Source: a bacterium
GTDB taxonomy: Bacteria > Armatimonadota > Fimbriimonadia > Fimbriimonadales > Fimbriimonadaceae
Direction: 5' to 3'
Length of the DNA: 64,000 nt
NCBI GenBank assembly: GCA_013823945.1
Contig: PNMZ01000005.1
Span: forward strand, 1-64,000
Below, piece by piece: positions 43,243-51,898 of this stretch. The position numbers and the translations under genes were made by a program. The notes under the pieces are model-generated. The model made no database searches. It worked only from the letters and a program-made list of their open reading frames with translations, and was not told the DNA's origin. Every line of letters begins with the position of its first letter. Position 1 is the first letter of the stretch.

Positions 43243-43951
43243 ACGGGTTGCTTTGGTTCATGCTGGCACGCCATTGGGCCATACCGATGAAGGCCATGAT
43301 AAGAAAAATGATGTAGAGAATTGCGGTGGGATAGTACTGACGATAGAAGAAGAGGGGGATGTAGATCAGGTTGGTGATGATCCAGAAGTGCCAGGACTGG
43401 AAGATTTTGCGGTTGGTGAGATATTGGGCGAGGAGACCGAATGTGGTTGTGGCCGCATCAATCCAGACGAACTGGCCCTTGACGGCTTGGAGAATTGCGG
43501 CGAGGAGGGGAATGAAAATGAGAGGGGTGAGGCCGACGATGATCCAGTTTTTGGGTTGGATGTGGGTGATGGGGAGGGATGACAAATTCCCCTCCCTAAA
43601 TCCCTCCCCAGAGGGGAGGGATTTAGATCTCCATTTGATCCAGCCATCGACGAGGTAGCCGGCGGTGACAAGCATTACGAAGAAGTCTCCATATTGTTTT
43701 GCTACAGTGAAGAAGTAGTAGGCGTAGGCGATGGCCCATATCAGGCCAACGGGGTAGTTGTAAGGGGATTCTTTGATAACGAGATAGACACCGACGACAC
43801 CGGAGACGAATCCGATGAGTTCGATACGGTTGTAGAAATCGGTGGGGACTATTTGGATGGGGAGACCGGGAGGGAGAGTTTGGGCGAGGATACAAATGAG
43901 ATAGGAAGCGGCACCGATGAGGGTGGCGATTTGCCAGGTGGTGAGCTTCAT
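43238..43951 (-). CDS. pnuC: PnuC-family nicotinamide riboside transporter with a repeat-derived insertion
   Basis: 237 residues, seven or so membrane helices. Landmarks: EWIGF-like IELIGFVSGVVGVYLVIKES, YPVGLIWAIAYAYYFF, GDFFVMLVTAGYLVDGWIKW and late DAATTTFGLLAQYLTNRKIFQSWHFWIITN, all typical of PnuC (NR uptake for NAD synthesis). Between the 3rd and 4th landmark, residues 110-118 are encoded exactly by the 27-bp palindromic repeat at 43598-43624, and a further repeat-like stretch follows. The reading frame is kept. This loop is cytoplasmic and variable in the family. Confidence 0.88.
   Translation of the reverse strand: MKLTTWQIATLIGAASYLICILAQTLPPGLPIQIVPTDFYNRIELIGFVSGVVGVYLVIKESPYNYPVGLIWAIAYAYYFFTVAKQYGDFFVMLVTAGYLVDGWIKWRSKSLPSGEGFREGNLSSLPITHIQPKNWIIVGLTPLIFIPLLAAILQAVKGQFVWIDAATTTFGLLAQYLTNRKIFQSWHFWIITNLIYIPLFFYRQYYPTAILYIIFLIMAFIGMAQWRASMNQSNPS
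43598..43624. repeat. Palindromic G/C-rich repeat, copy 5, in frame inside pnuC
   Basis: Perfect 12-bp stem AAATCCCTCCCC / GGGGAGGGATTT with a 3-nt AGA loop. A partial second unit (CCCCTCCCTAAA) lies next to it at 43589-43600. Length 27 bp, a multiple of three. Confidence 0.85.
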
Positions 43952-44103
43952 GGACGTGGTTTTACCTGTTGAGCGTGACGGGAATGGAGATGTTGGTGAG
44001 ATTGGAAAGGAGTGTAGTTCCAGCTATGAGAAGGTTATCGTATAGTAAATTTGTAAAAGACTGTGAATTTCATAGATTTTTAAGGAGTTTTTTTAGTAGT
44101 TTG

Positions 44104-44133
44104 TTGACAATGATCTTAGAGTTCAGTTACTTT
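44104..44133 (+). promoter_or_regulatory. Promoter of the Rhs gene
   Basis: Perfect TTGACA at 44104-44109, 18-nt spacer, TACTTT at 44128-44133. Leads to a short leader with GGGGG about 10 nt before ATG 44169. None of the four downstream Rhs cassettes has a similar promoter directly before it. Confidence 0.5.
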
Positions 44134-44168
44134 ATGTTCATCCGCAAAAATGCGGGGGAACATCCGAT

Positions 44169-47100
44169 ATGTCCATTTCCAAGATTCATGAGTTTTCCGG
44201 TCGTCCTGTGACCCGGTTGTTGTGCACGGGCCTTGCGCTGGCGATGTTTTACAGCGCATCGGCTTTGGGGGTTGATAGTCTTGTCAAGGAAGTATCGGCG
44301 GAGGCTCAGCAGCGGTTTGAGCAGATTGCGCGTAAGCCTCGGGGGCATTACACAGAGTCGCCGACGAAGGTGTTCTATGGGGCGAAGCCGGGTCGTGATG
44401 AGATTGGTCGGGGTGGGATTTGGTCGCCGAAGCTGCGCGCGGATTTGGCGAAGGTTCGCCAAAAGGAAGATGCTGTTCGGCCCTGGTCGGAGCGAGAATT
44501 GCTCCTGTCTTTTACTCCAATTGTTGGCGCATTGATTGCGCAGTCTCAAGGTGGTGAGGGAGGATCTGGCGGCGGAGGATTGCCGGGTGAAGGTGGTGGT
44601 TCTGGCGGGGGAACAGGTGGCGGTGGCTCAGTAGGCGGAGGTGGGGGCGGCATTTCGGGGGATGGTGGTATTGGAGGAAGTAGTCTCAACACGAACACCG
44701 GTAACCGCCACGTGAGTTATCCGATAGTCGCATGGTCGGCGAGGGGAGATAGTGGTGTCAACTTCACGCTCCATCACAACTCGAAGGGTACGTACAGTTT
44801 TGATCTTGGAAAAGGATGGAGTCACGGTTATGACGTGAAAGTGACCCATACAGTGGGTTCTTCCGCAATTGTCCGATATGGCGACGGCACCGAGGTTCCT
44901 TATACGGAAACATCAGGCGTTTTCGACGCCCCTGTAGGAATTCACGATACGCTGGTCAAGAACAGTAATAACACTTGGACGATTACTTCCAAAGATCGTT
45001 CGAAGCTGGAATTCAATACCGCGGGAAGACTCGTCGCGGTCAAAGATGCCAATATCAATACGATTTCAATAGCGCGTGATTCTCTGCAGAAAATCACGAA
45101 TATTTCCGACGGGACGGGGCGAAGCCTTGCCTTTACTTACACATCAAGTGGACTTATTCAGACCATCACCGATCCAAGTTCGCGGGTATGGACTTTTGTT
45201 TACAATTCTAACAACGACATGACCGGGATTTCCTACCCGGTGTTGAATGGACAGACGCACGCGCGCACCTTTACATATGACTCACTCAGTAATATCCTGA
45301 CTGAAACGGATTTGAGGGGGAAAGTCTGGACGTTTTCGTACGACGCAGACGAACGCCTTACTAGTTTTTCGAACCCACTGGGGCAAGTTTCAACTTGGGT
45401 TTTTGGTTCGGCAGCGGTTACTTTCACTCAGCCGAATGGCAAGACGGTGGTTCACAACTATTCGAATGGCCTCATTGCGTCTAAAGTTGACCAGGCAGGT
45501 TTTAGCACGGCTTATGTCTATGATGCTGACCGGAATGTGACGAGCTTCACGGACAAGCGGGGAAAGGTGTGGACTTCGACTTATGACGCGAATGGGAACC
45601 GGCTGAGCAGTACGAATCCGCTCAGTAAAACGACAACTTACACATATTCTGCGGGGCATGATCTCTTGACGGTAACTGACCCGCTGGGGAATGTGAGCTC
45701 GTTTACTTACAGTACGACGGGGAATTTGTTGACGAGCGTTGACCCGCTTGCGCGGACGTCGGCGGTGATGACCTACAACTCGTATGGTGAGTTTGTGAGT
45801 GCAACTGATGCTCTGGGTCGGCAGTCTACCATTGCCTATAGCGGTCAGGGTGATGTTGTCCAGACGACGGCACCGGGGAATGTGAATGCCTGGGCGACTT
45901 ATGATGTGATGGGCCGGGTTTTGACTTCAACGGATGCGGCGGGGAATGTCTCGAGCATTGTTTATGATAATTGGGGGCGAGTGGATTCGGCTACGGAGCC
46001 GGGGGGTGCGGTTTCCTCGATTGACTATGACGCCGAGGGGAATATTGTTTCGGCGACAGATCCGCTGGGACGGACGGGGTCGCGGATTCTGGATGATCTT
46101 GGCCGAACCTTGAGCGCGACGAACGCGAAGAATGAAACCACTTCGTATGCTTACAACTCGGTTGGCTATGTGACTTCCATTACCAATGGCCGGGGGTTTG
46201 CCCGGACATTTTCTTATACCGACCGGGGGCAGGTTGCGAGTTTGACGCTTGCAGATGGTGCGGTTGAGAGTTGGGCTTATAACGGGAATGGTGAGACGAC
46301 GGCTTATGTGAATCCGCTTGGTCAGACAATTAATTATCTCTTTGACAATGCGGGGCAGATGACGGGCGTGGATTACCCGGTTGGACTGACGGACACATCG
46401 TTCAGTTATGACAACGCGGGCCGCCAAGTGGCGATGGTGGATGGGACGGGGACTTCGTCGTGGACATATAACGCGGCGGGTGAGATTACGGGCCTAAATA
46501 CTCCTCAAGGGAACTTGACTTATGCCTATAACCTGGCTGGCCAGATTTCGAGCATGGTGGATGTTGGGGTTGGTACGACTTCGACGAGCTATGATTCGGC
46601 GGGTCGGCCGGTTTCGGTGACGGACGCTTTTGGTGATGTGAGTTCTTATGTTTATGATTCGGCGGGTCGGCTTTCGCGTAAGAACAATCCGAACGGGATA
46701 TATGAGCTTTATGCTTATGACTCTCGGAACCGGGTGACGAGCATTGTTACGAAGAACTCTTCGAATGTGACTCTTCAATCTCGTTCCTATACATTTGATT
46801 TAGCTTCTCAGGTGACTCAGGTTGTTGAGGGGTCGTTGACGACGACTTACGGCTACGACAACATTGGGCAACTGACTTCGGAGACCAAATCTTCGGGCTA
46901 TTCGGCTTCATATTCTTACGATGCAAATGGAAACCGTCTGACGCGGACGGTCAATGGGGTTACGGAGAGTTACGCATATGATTCGGGGGACAAGCTCTTG
47001 TCGGTTACGGGTGGAAGTGATCCGCGAACGTTTGCTTATGATGCGGCGGGTCGGACGACGGGGATTGTTCGGAGTTCCGGGACGACGGCTTTTGGTTATG

Positions 47101-47990
47101 ACTATGAGTCTCGGGTGACGAGCATCACGAAGCCGGGTATGACCACCAACACATTCGCCTATAACGGTTTGGATACGCGGGTTGGGATGGTGGATTCTTC
47201 GGGGAGCAAGAGTTTTAAGCGGAACGGGGTTTATGTGACTGACCCGGTTTTGAGTGATGGGACAGCGAGTTTTACGCCTTCAGGTGAGGTTCGGGGTGGG
47301 GTGAAGACGACTTTCCACGCAGGCCTCAAGAACTCGGATATTCAGACGAATTCGGCGCAAGCTGTAGTTGCGAGCAAGGTGTATGACGCTTTTGGTAACC
47401 AGCTTTCTTCCACCGGAACCTGGGCAGGACAGTTCCAGTATGCAGGAAAGTTTGGTTACCAGCAGGATCCTGATTCTGGGTTGAAGCTACTCGGGCATCG
47501 GTATTACGATTCGAGTACGGGGCGCTTTCTAACACGTGATCCGATTAAGGATGGGCGGAATTGGTACGGGTATTGTAGCAATAATCCGGTTAATCGAGTC
47601 GACCCCAATGGTCTTATGAGCGCTCCATTGGTTGCATTTGAGTTGTTTGAAAAGGATCGTTTGAACTCCGGTGGGATACCCTTTGGTGGTCGAGGAAACT
47701 CTCCTTCAGATAGGGATGTACAAGAGAAACCGAATGGAAAGAAAGACTTTTGGGAATGGTTTAAAGGATTTTTGCCGACTGCTGCGGCCCCACCGCACGT
47801 AGGGGACGCAGCTGAGCCAATGGCGAAAATTCCGTATAAAGACATAGATGCAAAGAGACAAATTGAAAAAGACCTATATGATGAGACGAGTGGAGAAGAC
47901 AAGGAAGGAGACCCATTGACTTGGTATCAGGATCCCGAGAATCATAACGTACCATACATTCAAAGTTGGAACAAGAAGAAAAATAAATGA
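44169..47990 (+). CDS. Full-length Rhs-repeat protein with a C-terminal toxin-like tip
   Basis: 1273 residues. A Sec-type signal (RLLCTGLALAMFYSASALG) is followed by a soluble region, a Gly/Ser linker (about 127-175) and an FDLGKGWSHGYD region. The body is a long run of YD repeats (SYDANGNRLTRTVNGVTE, FAYDAAGRTTGI and many more) forming a hollow beta-shell. It ends with the conserved core GHRYYDSSTGRFLTRDPIKD and NPVNRVDPNGL (Leu1149). The last 124 residues form a tip of unknown activity (KDFWEWFKGFLPT, DLYDETSGEDKEGDPLTW). Its stop overlaps the next gene (ATGA). No T6SS genes are in the window. Confidence 0.92.
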   Translation: MSISKIHEFSGRPVTRLLCTGLALAMFYSASALGVDSLVKEVSAEAQQRFEQIARKPRGHYTESPTKVFYGAKPGRDEIGRGGIWSPKLRADLAKVRQKEDAVRPWSERELLLSFTPIVGALIAQSQGGEGGSGGGGLPGEGGGSGGGTGGGGSVGGGGGGISGDGGIGGSSLNTNTGNRHVSYPIVAWSARGDSGVNFTLHHNSKGTYSFDLGKGWSHGYDVKVTHTVGSSAIVRYGDGTEVPYTETSGVFDAPVGIHDTLVKNSNNTWTITSKDRSKLEFNTAGRLVAVKDANINTISIARDSLQKITNISDGTGRSLAFTYTSSGLIQTITDPSSRVWTFVYNSNNDMTGISYPVLNGQTHARTFTYDSLSNILTETDLRGKVWTFSYDADERLTSFSNPLGQVSTWVFGSAAVTFTQPNGKTVVHNYSNGLIASKVDQAGFSTAYVYDADRNVTSFTDKRGKVWTSTYDANGNRLSSTNPLSKTTTYTYSAGHDLLTVTDPLGNVSSFTYSTTGNLLTSVDPLARTSAVMTYNSYGEFVSATDALGRQSTIAYSGQGDVVQTTAPGNVNAWATYDVMGRVLTSTDAAGNVSSIVYDNWGRVDSATEPGGAVSSIDYDAEGNIVSATDPLGRTGSRILDDLGRTLSATNAKNETTSYAYNSVGYVTSITNGRGFARTFSYTDRGQVASLTLADGAVESWAYNGNGETTAYVNPLGQTINYLFDNAGQMTGVDYPVGLTDTSFSYDNAGRQVAMVDGTGTSSWTYNAAGEITGLNTPQGNLTYAYNLAGQISSMVDVGVGTTSTSYDSAGRPVSVTDAFGDVSSYVYDSAGRLSRKNNPNGIYELYAYDSRNRVTSIVTKNSSNVTLQSRSYTFDLASQVTQVVEGSLTTTYGYDNIGQLTSETKSSGYSASYSYDANGNRLTRTVNGVTESYAYDSGDKLLSVTGGSDPRTFAYDAAGRTTGIVRSSGTTAFGYDYESRVTSITKPGMTTNTFAYNGLDTRVGMVDSSGSKSFKRNGVYVTDPVLSDGTASFTPSGEVRGGVKTTFHAGLKNSDIQTNSAQAVVASKVYDAFGNQLSSTGTWAGQFQYAGKFGYQQDPDSGLKLLGHRYYDSSTGRFLTRDPIKDGRNWYGYCSNNPVNRVDPNGLMSAPLVAFELFEKDRLNSGGIPFGGRGNSPSDRDVQEKPNGKKDFWEWFKGFLPTAAAPPHVGDAAEPMAKIPYKDIDAKRQIEKDLYDETSGEDKEGDPLTWYQDPENHNVPYIQSWNKKKNK

Positions 47991-48205
47991 TCAATAAAAG
48001 GCCCGTTGGTTTTTTCCTTATCCTGATTGGACTACCCGGATTTTTTCATAGTTTGGCAAACTTTGAAGATGGGGACCACAGGGCATTCTATGGAAGAGAT
48101 GGGGATGGTGACCCTTCTGAACGATCACGGATTGTGTTCGGAATTAGTACCAGTATCATAATAGTTGGAGGATATCTATTAATAAAGGGAGATGATGAGG
48201 CGTAG
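47987..48205 (+). CDS. Small two-helix membrane protein, candidate immunity protein
   Basis: 72 residues, ATG overlapping the Rhs stop by 4 nt. Two hydrophobic helices, GFFLILIGLPGFFHSLA and RIVFGISTSIIIVGGYLLI, with an acidic loop (EDGDHRAFYGRDGDGD) between. Immediate position after an Rhs tip and low G+C are what suggest an immunity role; no family is recognised. Confidence 0.55.
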   Translation: MINKRPVGFFLILIGLPGFFHSLANFEDGDHRAFYGRDGDGDPSERSRIVFGISTSIIIVGGYLLIKGDDEA

Positions 48206-48626
48206 ACAAATTATAATAGCCTTTTTAGTGGTGATTATTGTGAGCGCATTATTTTGGTGGCACGATTTCCATATTGGCAGAATTGAGAGACGATATTTGG
48301 AGGCAATAGAAAATTCAGCGACTCGTCTAAGTGCGGCATCAGGAATTAGTCAAGAAGAAAAATTAGAATTGTTGCATAGGACTGAAGTGGAATTCAATGA
48401 ATCGATCTTTGGTTTAGCACAAGAATTTGAGAAGATTCAATTTAGGATTCTGCCTGGGTATAAGTTGTCAAGACTTAAGGGGTTGATTAAAAAAGAATTG
48501 GAATTTTCAACCAGGCGTTCACAAATATATGGCAATAATAAAAATTATTTATCAAAAGAAGAAATCGAAATGCTGCATAGTATTCATGGGAAAACGGAAG
48601 ATGTTCGTAAAAGTTACTTCGATTAA
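48192..48626 (+). CDS. Single-pass membrane protein, second immunity candidate
   Basis: 144 residues, ATG 48192 overlapping the previous gene by 14 bp. One membrane helix (QIIIAFLVVIIVSALFWWHD), then a mostly helical, Glu/Lys-rich domain. A+T-rich, unlike the Rhs body. Either protein, or both, could protect against the tip of the full-length Rhs. Confidence 0.55.
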   Translation: MMRRRQIIIAFLVVIIVSALFWWHDFHIGRIERRYLEAIENSATRLSAASGISQEEKLELLHRTEVEFNESIFGLAQEFEKIQFRILPGYKLSRLKGLIKKELEFSTRRSQIYGNNKNYLSKEEIEMLHSIHGKTEDVRKSYFD

Positions 48627-48872
48627 TTGATGAGTTATTATGGAGAAGAAGTTACATGAATTTCGGGCGATGTGCATCAGTAAGGTTTATCGCCAGTATT
48701 GCATGCATTAACTATTCAATAGTAATTTATAAAGAGAATTAAGGGTATTAAGGTAACTATTCTAATTATCGTCGGTATTTGGGTAGGTTGTTGCGAGGAA
48801 TAGCGGAAATTCTGCGAGAACATTCCAAATGGGACGAATGAGGTCTATTCTTATGATGCGAATGGGAACAGG

Positions 48873-50117
48873 TTGACGAGAACAGTCAATGGGGTGACGG
48901 AGAATTACTCCTATGACTCTGGCGACAAGTTACTTTCGGTTACGGGGGGCAGTGATCCGCGAACGTTTGCCTATGATGCGGCAGGTAGAACGACGGGGAT
49001 TGTTCGGAGTTCTGGGACGACGGCTTTTAGCTATGACTATGAGTCTAGGGTGACTTCGATTACGAAGCCGGGGATGGTAACGAATACGTTTTCGTACAAT
49101 GGTCTCGATACCCGGGTTGGGATGGTGGATTCTTCGGGGAGTAAGAGCTTCAAGCGGAACGGGGTTTATGTGACCGACCCGGTTCTGAGTGATGGGACGG
49201 CGAGTTTTACGCCGAGTGGTGAGGTTCGGGGTGGAGTTAAGACGACTTTCCACGCTGGTTTGAAGAACGATGATGTTCAGACATCTAGCTCGCAGACGAT
49301 TGGCGCGGCGAAGGTGTTTGATGCGTTTGGGAATGAATTGTCTTCGACGGGGGCTTGGAAGAGTCAGTTTGGTTATGCCGGGAAATTTGGGTATCAAACC
49401 GATAGCGATTCTGGGTTGAAGCTGCTCGGGCATCGGTATTATGATTCTTCTACTGGTCGCTTTCTGACGCGTGATCCGATTAAGGATGGGCGGAACTGGT
49501 ATGCGTATTGTGGGAATAACCCTATCAGTCGAGTCGACCCTAATGGTCTTGAGGCTGTTTTGGTTCAGGGCGATGTAGATTTCTTTGGTGGGATGGGCGA
49601 TCACCTTTCGACTGGTGGAGTGCTTCCCGGGTTATTGAAAGATCGTAGTATGACGCGGTTTGTCCGTCGTTGGATTGGTGTTGACGACCAGATTGACTAT
49701 GGTTCACGTGCTTATCGAAATGGTGAGATAGCCGGGATAATATTGGAGCTTGCGATGCCGCTTCCGCCGGCGGCATCTGCACTGAAGGGACTCAGAAGGG
49801 TCAAGCATGCGGAAATGCTTGAGCCACCAACGACTAAATTCATTGGAGGTAGACGGGGCGGATTCCAACATCGTCAAGCCGTAGAACATGCAGAAAAGGA
49901 CTTTAAGGAAAGCGGATTTACGCATCTTTCAGGTGGTTCTAGGCCGGAAAAAATGTATGGAAGAAGATATCCAGATTTGGTTTTCTCGAAAGATGGTCGA
50001 AAAACCTTCGTTCAGGTTGGTAAACTAAACAAAAATGGCACCCCGTTTGCGCGTGAGGTAGATGCGGCTGGTGACCTGGTTGAATTTGCGGATGTGATCT
50101 TCATACCGTATAATTGA
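48873..50117 (+). CDS. Orphan Rhs 3' cassette 2 with a PD-(D/E)xK-like nuclease tip
   Basis: The frame is open from 48804 but the first usable codon is a TTG at 48873, inside the Rhs repeats, with no ribosome site or signal peptide; it reads as a silent 3' fragment. From 48845 it closely follows the full-length Rhs (from about 46911) to NPISRVDPNGL. From 49551 the tip is new (188 residues): a pre-toxin helical part (GEIAGIILELAMPLPPAASA) and then a nuclease-type end, RRYPDLVFSKDG, FVQVGKLNKNGTPFARE, FIPYN. The usual acidic residue before xK is Gln here. Confidence 0.85.
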   Translation: MTRTVNGVTENYSYDSGDKLLSVTGGSDPRTFAYDAAGRTTGIVRSSGTTAFSYDYESRVTSITKPGMVTNTFSYNGLDTRVGMVDSSGSKSFKRNGVYVTDPVLSDGTASFTPSGEVRGGVKTTFHAGLKNDDVQTSSSQTIGAAKVFDAFGNELSSTGAWKSQFGYAGKFGYQTDSDSGLKLLGHRYYDSSTGRFLTRDPIKDGRNWYAYCGNNPISRVDPNGLEAVLVQGDVDFFGGMGDHLSTGGVLPGLLKDRSMTRFVRRWIGVDDQIDYGSRAYRNGEIAGIILELAMPLPPAASALKGLRRVKHAEMLEPPTTKFIGGRRGGFQHRQAVEHAEKDFKESGFTHLSGGSRPEKMYGRRYPDLVFSKDGRKTFVQVGKLNKNGTPFAREVDAAGDLVEFADVIFIPYN

Positions 50118-50124
50118 TCTGACG

Positions 50125-50631
50125 ATGTCCTGGTTCCATTTCATATGCGAAGCGGAGGAACTGCTCCCGATCTTGAACGAACAAGAGGTGAGAAGTAGAA
50201 TAGTTGGGTTTGGATTCTTGGGAAAGAACAAACGATCAACTCAGCTGGAAGACTTGGCAGACGCGCTACTCAATGGAGAAGTGTCAACGATATATTTTGG
50301 TATAGAGCCAGATCGTGGAGACAAAGAATTTCGGATGGTGAATGGTCGTTATGCGGGTATCTGCCACATGCTTATTCCAAGTATTACGGGACAGTCTGTC
50401 TTCCCTGGCAGTATTTCATATGATGACAAAGCTCTAGAATATGATTTTCCCCCTGCCGAAGAAGTTTTCAAACTGCTAAGGAAGAAGTTAAAGCGAGTTT
50501 GCCCACGCACATTGAGTGGTCATCAGACGTTCAGCGGTGGACTTCCTCGGGCTTCTGAGAAGGTATGGAAAGCGATATCCGAATGCGGTGGTGTGGACGG
50601 GCCGTTTAAAAGCAGGTACTTTGCAGAATAG
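50125..50631 (+). CDS. Candidate immunity protein for cassette 2
   Basis: 168 residues, 7 nt after the nuclease-type tip. Mixed alpha/beta, no membrane helix and no recognised family; contains EAEELLPILNEQEVRSRIVG and a Lys/Arg-rich C-terminal half. An Imm protein for a nuclease would be soluble, which fits. Confidence 0.6.
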   Translation: MSWFHFICEAEELLPILNEQEVRSRIVGFGFLGKNKRSTQLEDLADALLNGEVSTIYFGIEPDRGDKEFRMVNGRYAGICHMLIPSITGQSVFPGSISYDDKALEYDFPPAEEVFKLLRKKLKRVCPRTLSGHQTFSGGLPRASEKVWKAISECGGVDGPFKSRYFAE

Positions 50632-50746
50632 CTGCTGTGCTCAGAGTGACTTCTATATTCGATTCATTTAATAACTAATTCGCCTTTATATCATTGATAT
50701 CAACATATCTCGATCTTTCTATTCTTATGATGCGAATGGGAACCGT

Positions 50747-51898
50747 TTGACGCGGACGGTCAATGGGGTGACGGAGAGTTACTCTTATGATGCAGGGGAC
50801 AAGCTTCTTTCGGTTACGGGTGGTGCAGATCCGCGAACATTTGCTTATGATGCGGCGGGGCGGACAACGGGGATTGTTCGGAGTTCCGGGACGACGGCTT
50901 TTAGCTATGACTATGAGTCCCGGGTGACTTCGATTATGAAGCCGGGGATGGTGACGAACTCGTTCACCTACAACGGTTTGGATACCCGGGTTGGGATGGT
51001 GGATTCTTCGGGGTCGAAGAGTTTCAAGCGGAATGGAGTTTATGTCACTGACCCGGTTCTGAGTGATGGGACGGCGAGCTTTACGCCGAGCGGTGAGGTT
51101 CGGGGTGGGGTGAAGACGACTTACGGCTCGGCGCTCAAGAACTCGGATATTCAGACGAATTCGGTTCAATCTGTAGTTGCGAGCAAGGTTTACGATGCCT
51201 TTGGTAACCAGTTGTCTTCAACTGGATCTTGGGCCGGGCAGTTCCAGTATGCGGGCAAGTTTGGCTACCAACAAGATCCGGATTCTGGGTTGAAACTGCT
51301 GGGGCATCGGTATTACGATTCAAGCACGGGGCGGTTTTTGACTCGTGATCCAATTAAAGATGGGCGAAATTGGTATTCATATTGTGAAAATCGGTCAGTG
51401 GGTCACTTTGACGATGAAGGACTTCGGCCGGCGGTCTTGTACAAATTGGTTAGTAATGCTACAGATGAGATAATGAAGTGGGGAAAGACAATTGATGAAA
51501 AGAAGCGCTACACACTGAAATGGCTCGAAGAGAAAGGCGTCAGGCTTGAAGTAATATCAAAGTATGATACAGAGCAAGAATGCCTTTTAGATGAGAGGGA
51601 TCTTGAGTCAACGATGCCTGGACCATGGAATAACACAGACTGGGCTAAGAAGGCGAAAGAAAAGGGCTTTAAAGCGACGAATGCGATTGGGATTGGGTCA
51701 GCTGCAAATCATGCCAAGGAGCATAGAGAAGACATACGCAAGCATCAACCTGATCTGGAAAATATCAAGAATACGCCATTCTTGGTTTCTGAAGTTGTAT
51801 CTGTATTCGAGGGACTTGGTAACTGGATCAATGACCTTGGGGCAGATGTAGTTGGACACAGAATGCAAGCTCATGATGAGATGTTATCAGTAGAATGA
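50747..51898 (+). CDS. Orphan Rhs 3' cassette 3 with a GIY-YIG (URI)-like nuclease tip
   Basis: Rhs homology starts at 50720 at almost the same point as in cassette 2 (TATTCTTATGATGC). First usable codon is TTG 50747; there is no ribosome site or signal peptide. After the conserved core the linker reads HFDDEGL, a variant of DPxGL. The tip (157 residues from 51425) begins AVLYKLVSNATDEIMKWGKT, then KKRYTLKWLEEKG, ECLLDERDLES and GPWNNTDWAK. That order (Tyr, Lys-Trp-Gly, Arg, Glu, Asn) matches URI/GIY-YIG nuclease toxins of Rhs/CDI proteins. Long charged tail. Confidence 0.82.
   Translation: MTRTVNGVTESYSYDAGDKLLSVTGGADPRTFAYDAAGRTTGIVRSSGTTAFSYDYESRVTSIMKPGMVTNSFTYNGLDTRVGMVDSSGSKSFKRNGVYVTDPVLSDGTASFTPSGEVRGGVKTTYGSALKNSDIQTNSVQSVVASKVYDAFGNQLSSTGSWAGQFQYAGKFGYQQDPDSGLKLLGHRYYDSSTGRFLTRDPIKDGRNWYSYCENRSVGHFDDEGLRPAVLYKLVSNATDEIMKWGKTIDEKKRYTLKWLEEKGVRLEVISKYDTEQECLLDERDLESTMPGPWNNTDWAKKAKEKGFKATNAIGIGSAANHAKEHREDIRKHQPDLENIKNTPFLVSEVVSVFEGLGNWINDLGADVVGHRMQAHDEMLSVE

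Noticed and set aside
42164-43243. 359-codon forward-strand open frame opposite aroC
   Set aside because: Exact antisense of chorismate synthase; acidic Gly/Asp/Glu composition typical of a shadow frame in G-rich DNA.
44548-44690. GGN-rich tract in the Rhs gene considered as a repeat array or CRISPR-like element
   Set aside because: It encodes the Gly/Ser linker; units are irregular and there are no spacers. No CRISPR array is present in the window.
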